Source of the DNA: Cytophaga aurantiaca DSM 3654
GTDB taxonomy: Bacteria > Bacteroidota > Bacteroidia > Cytophagales > Cytophagaceae
Assembly (NCBI RefSeq): GCF_000379725.1
Contig: NZ_KB903654.1
Span: forward strand, 185,955-249,954
DNA: 64,000 bases
Direction of reading: 5' to 3'
Of the stretch, positions 62,937-64,000 are shown piece after piece. The first letter of the stretch is position 1; each line of letters opens with the position of its first letter. Both the position numbers and the translations under genes were made by a program. The notes beneath the pieces are model-generated. The model was not told the DNA's origin, searched no databases, and saw only the letters and a list, made by a program, of their open reading frames with translations.

Positions 62937-63156
62937 TTTTATAATTCAATCGTTCTAATTAATATCTACCTGTGTAACAAAAAAAATGCAATGTAGTTCC
63001 ATCGGACTGTATGTATACATTTCCTGAAGACAAAGGTAGCATAAATTTCTACACTCCTTAGAACCTGTTCTTTAATAGAAAAACCGGATGATACATACTG
63101 GGTTAAAAAGAATACATGCAAAAATTGCGATTTCAGTTCTTCCGGATGTGTAATCC
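62937..63156. other. Intergenic region upstream of ABC exporter
   Basis: First third of a 636-bp gap. AT-rich; no gene or clear promoter seen. Confidence 0.4.
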
Positions 63157-63174
63157 AATGTCGTTTAGTTAAGC
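63157..63174 (+). repeat. Isolated end of the MITE-like element
   Basis: CAATGTCGTTTAGTTAAG is identical to the left terminus of the 56085-56310 element. No matching partner follows, so it may be a solo end left by deletion. Confidence 0.6.
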
Positions 63175-63236
63175 TTTAATTAGATACAAACAGTTTTCCT
63201 TTCTTAACTCAATTTATCTTTCTTTTTTATTCTTCT

Positions 63237-63399
63237 GTTCTTTTGTCTTAATACAAAAGAACCAAAAAATCAAGGCTGATTTCAAATAGGCTAAAATTTT
63301 GGTTCATTCCGCGAACGCTACAAAACCGTCCTGGAAAAAGGACTAGTTGTAGCGTTCAAAAAGCTCCATGAACCAAAATTTCTTAACGCAATTTGAAAT
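63237..63399. repeat. Composite palindromic element
   Basis: A perfect 10-bp hairpin (63237-63262, GTTCTTTTGT and partner) is followed by an outer inverted repeat of ~30 bp (63279-63307 with 63368-63399, TTTCAAAT...TTTTGGTTCAT). Inside is a perfect GAACGCTACAA / TTGTAGCGTTC hairpin. No coding frame. Words like CAAAAGAACCAAAAAATCAAGGC recur in Bacteroidetes gaps as far as I recall. Confidence 0.65.
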
Positions 63400-63420
63400 G
63401 AGGCCGTTCGGGCGTTACTA

Positions 63421-63456
63421 AATCACAATAATTATGAATTATAAATTATGATAGTG
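63421..63456. repeat. AATTATG heptamer array
   Basis: AATTATG, AATTATA, AATTATG in tandem, the same word family as the arrays at 35992 and 36046. Confidence 0.55.
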
Positions 63457-63509
63457 CACCAAGAATCGTGTAAATTATTTGATTAACAAGAATAGTATTC
63501 GTAAAACAA

Positions 63510-63540
63510 AAAAGGGGCTAGAAAATCTCTCGCCCCTTTT
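63510..63540 (-). terminator. Terminator of the T9SS gene at the window end
   Basis: Stem AAAAGGGGC / GCCCCTTTT with 13-base loop and A/T flanks, 33 bp after the stop at 63573. Confidence 0.85.
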
Positions 63541-63572
63541 ACTCTAACTGGAATTAAAACTAAAAATTGGTA

Positions 63573-64000
63573 TTATCTGATTACAGTGATTTTTTTCCGC
63601 ATCACTGAGTTATTCTTATTGATGATCAGTATATAGATACCATCTGATAGATTACTGACATTCACTTGCGCACTCAAACCATTTGTAGTTTGTAACAATT
63701 GATGTTCATTACCCATCACATCTACCAGTATACAGCTTGCACCCGACAAGTCTGTATCTGAATCTATAAATACAATTCCATTCGATGGATTCGGATATAT
63801 GTTTGCATTTAATGTGTTTGATGACTGAACACCTGTCGTGATCGCTTCTGCTGTAATTGTTACCGGTGCAGAAGTTGTTACACCTCCGTTGCTGTCTGTT
63901 ACACGAACCGTGATTACATGAGTCCCTTGACCTGGGTTGTTCCAGTCAAAACTGTATGGTGCTGTTGTGCTTGTTCCGATAACCATGTTGCCATCCAGGA
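63573..64000 (-). CDS. C-terminus of a T9SS-secreted protein (5' end outside window)
   Basis: About 142 residues visible. An Ig-like fragment (MVIGTSTTAPYSFDWNN ... HVITVRVTDSNGGVTTSAPVTI), typical of carbohydrate-active cargo, then a T9SS type A sorting domain (NANIYPNPSNGIVFIDSD ... GIYILIINKNNSVMRKKITV). The reading frame stays open to the window edge. The catalytic domain, if any, lies outside. Confidence 0.92.
   Translation of the reverse strand, partial: LDGNMVIGTSTTAPYSFDWNNPGQGTHVITVRVTDSNGGVTTSAPVTITAEAITTGVQSSNTLNANIYPNPSNGIVFIDSDTDLSGASCILVDVMGNEHQLLQTTNGLSAQVNVSNLSDGIYILIINKNNSVMRKKITVIR

Noticed and set aside
1-64000. CRISPR array or tRNA/rRNA genes
   Set aside because: No regularly spaced identical repeats with unique spacers; heptamer arrays have no spacers. 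No tRNA-like cloverleaf with a T-arm motif or rRNA sequence was recognised.

Overview
The window is chromosomal DNA of an AT-rich member of the Bacteroidetes, most likely a gliding Cytophagales bacterium close to Cytophaga (inferred from gene content, not confirmed by a search). The evidence is: secreted proteins with type IX secretion (T9SS) C-terminal sorting domains, one of them the gliding-motility-associated CHU_C type; ExbB-ExbD-ExbD-TonB gene order; a fused alpha/beta E1 dehydrogenase; promoters of the TAnnTTTG type; and few Shine-Dalgarno sequences. No rRNA, tRNA, CRISPR array, transposase or phage gene was seen.

Layout. 1-2.1 kb: 5' part of a large secreted HEFAH metallopeptidase-like protein (minus). 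2.4-3.5 kb: mobile mystery protein A/B pair (HTH + Fic) behind a perfect palindrome. 3.6-13.8 kb: a potassium island with a sigma-54 response regulator, two tiny membrane ORFs (one is KdpF), kdpA, kdpB, kdpC, an outer-membrane porin, a kinase-less KdpD and a separate HAMP/PAS histidine kinase. 14-19.4 kb: YdeI-like protein, DUF4173 and DUF3592 membrane proteins, a CHU_C protein and small unknowns (all minus). 19.7-31 kb: fused E1, DUF1573 protein, alanine dehydrogenase, LTA-synthase-like sulfatase, HsdR_N-like nuclease domain, AMP nucleosidase, a GxxExxY cassette flanked by inverted repeats, HPP protein and ClC channel. 31-35.4 kb: nucleotide housekeeping (MazG-like, dCTP deaminase, MTA/SAH nucleosidase, APT) plus an MFS carrier. 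35.5-45.9 kb: DUF4199, oxidoreductase, beta-propeller/OmpA protein, patatin-TerB pair, and a TonB energising operon (ExbB, ExbD, ExbD, TonB, small membrane protein, PstS-like lipoprotein, TPR protein). 46.2-58.3 kb: hydroxyacyl-CoA dehydrogenase, BNR-type secreted protein, Dps, DapD, a glycosyltransferase, a DtxR/MntR-regulated Mn/Zn/Fe ABC importer whose first permease carries its own DtxR-like domain, a thioredoxin-like protein and MnmE. 58.5-64 kb: a repeat-rich T9SS cargo, an ABC exporter and the C-terminus of another T9SS cargo.

The most striking non-coding signal is a set of degenerate 7-bp tandem arrays in many intergenic gaps. In at least seven genes the array starts exactly after the stop codon, and the stop triplet matches the last three bases of the repeat unit. 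Several gaps have such arrays at both ends, in inverted orientation. The window also holds a 226-bp element with ~50-bp terminal inverted repeats (MITE-like), a perfect 72-bp palindrome, and several smaller palindromic repeat families.

The Kdp genes look like one regulon: the histidine kinase and KdpD-like sensor sit at the end of the transport operon, and the only nearby response regulator is the sigma-54 activator in front of it. The metal importer also looks like a closed circuit: regulator, substrate-binding lipoprotein, ATPase and two permeases in order, with a palindromic operator candidate in front of the regulator.
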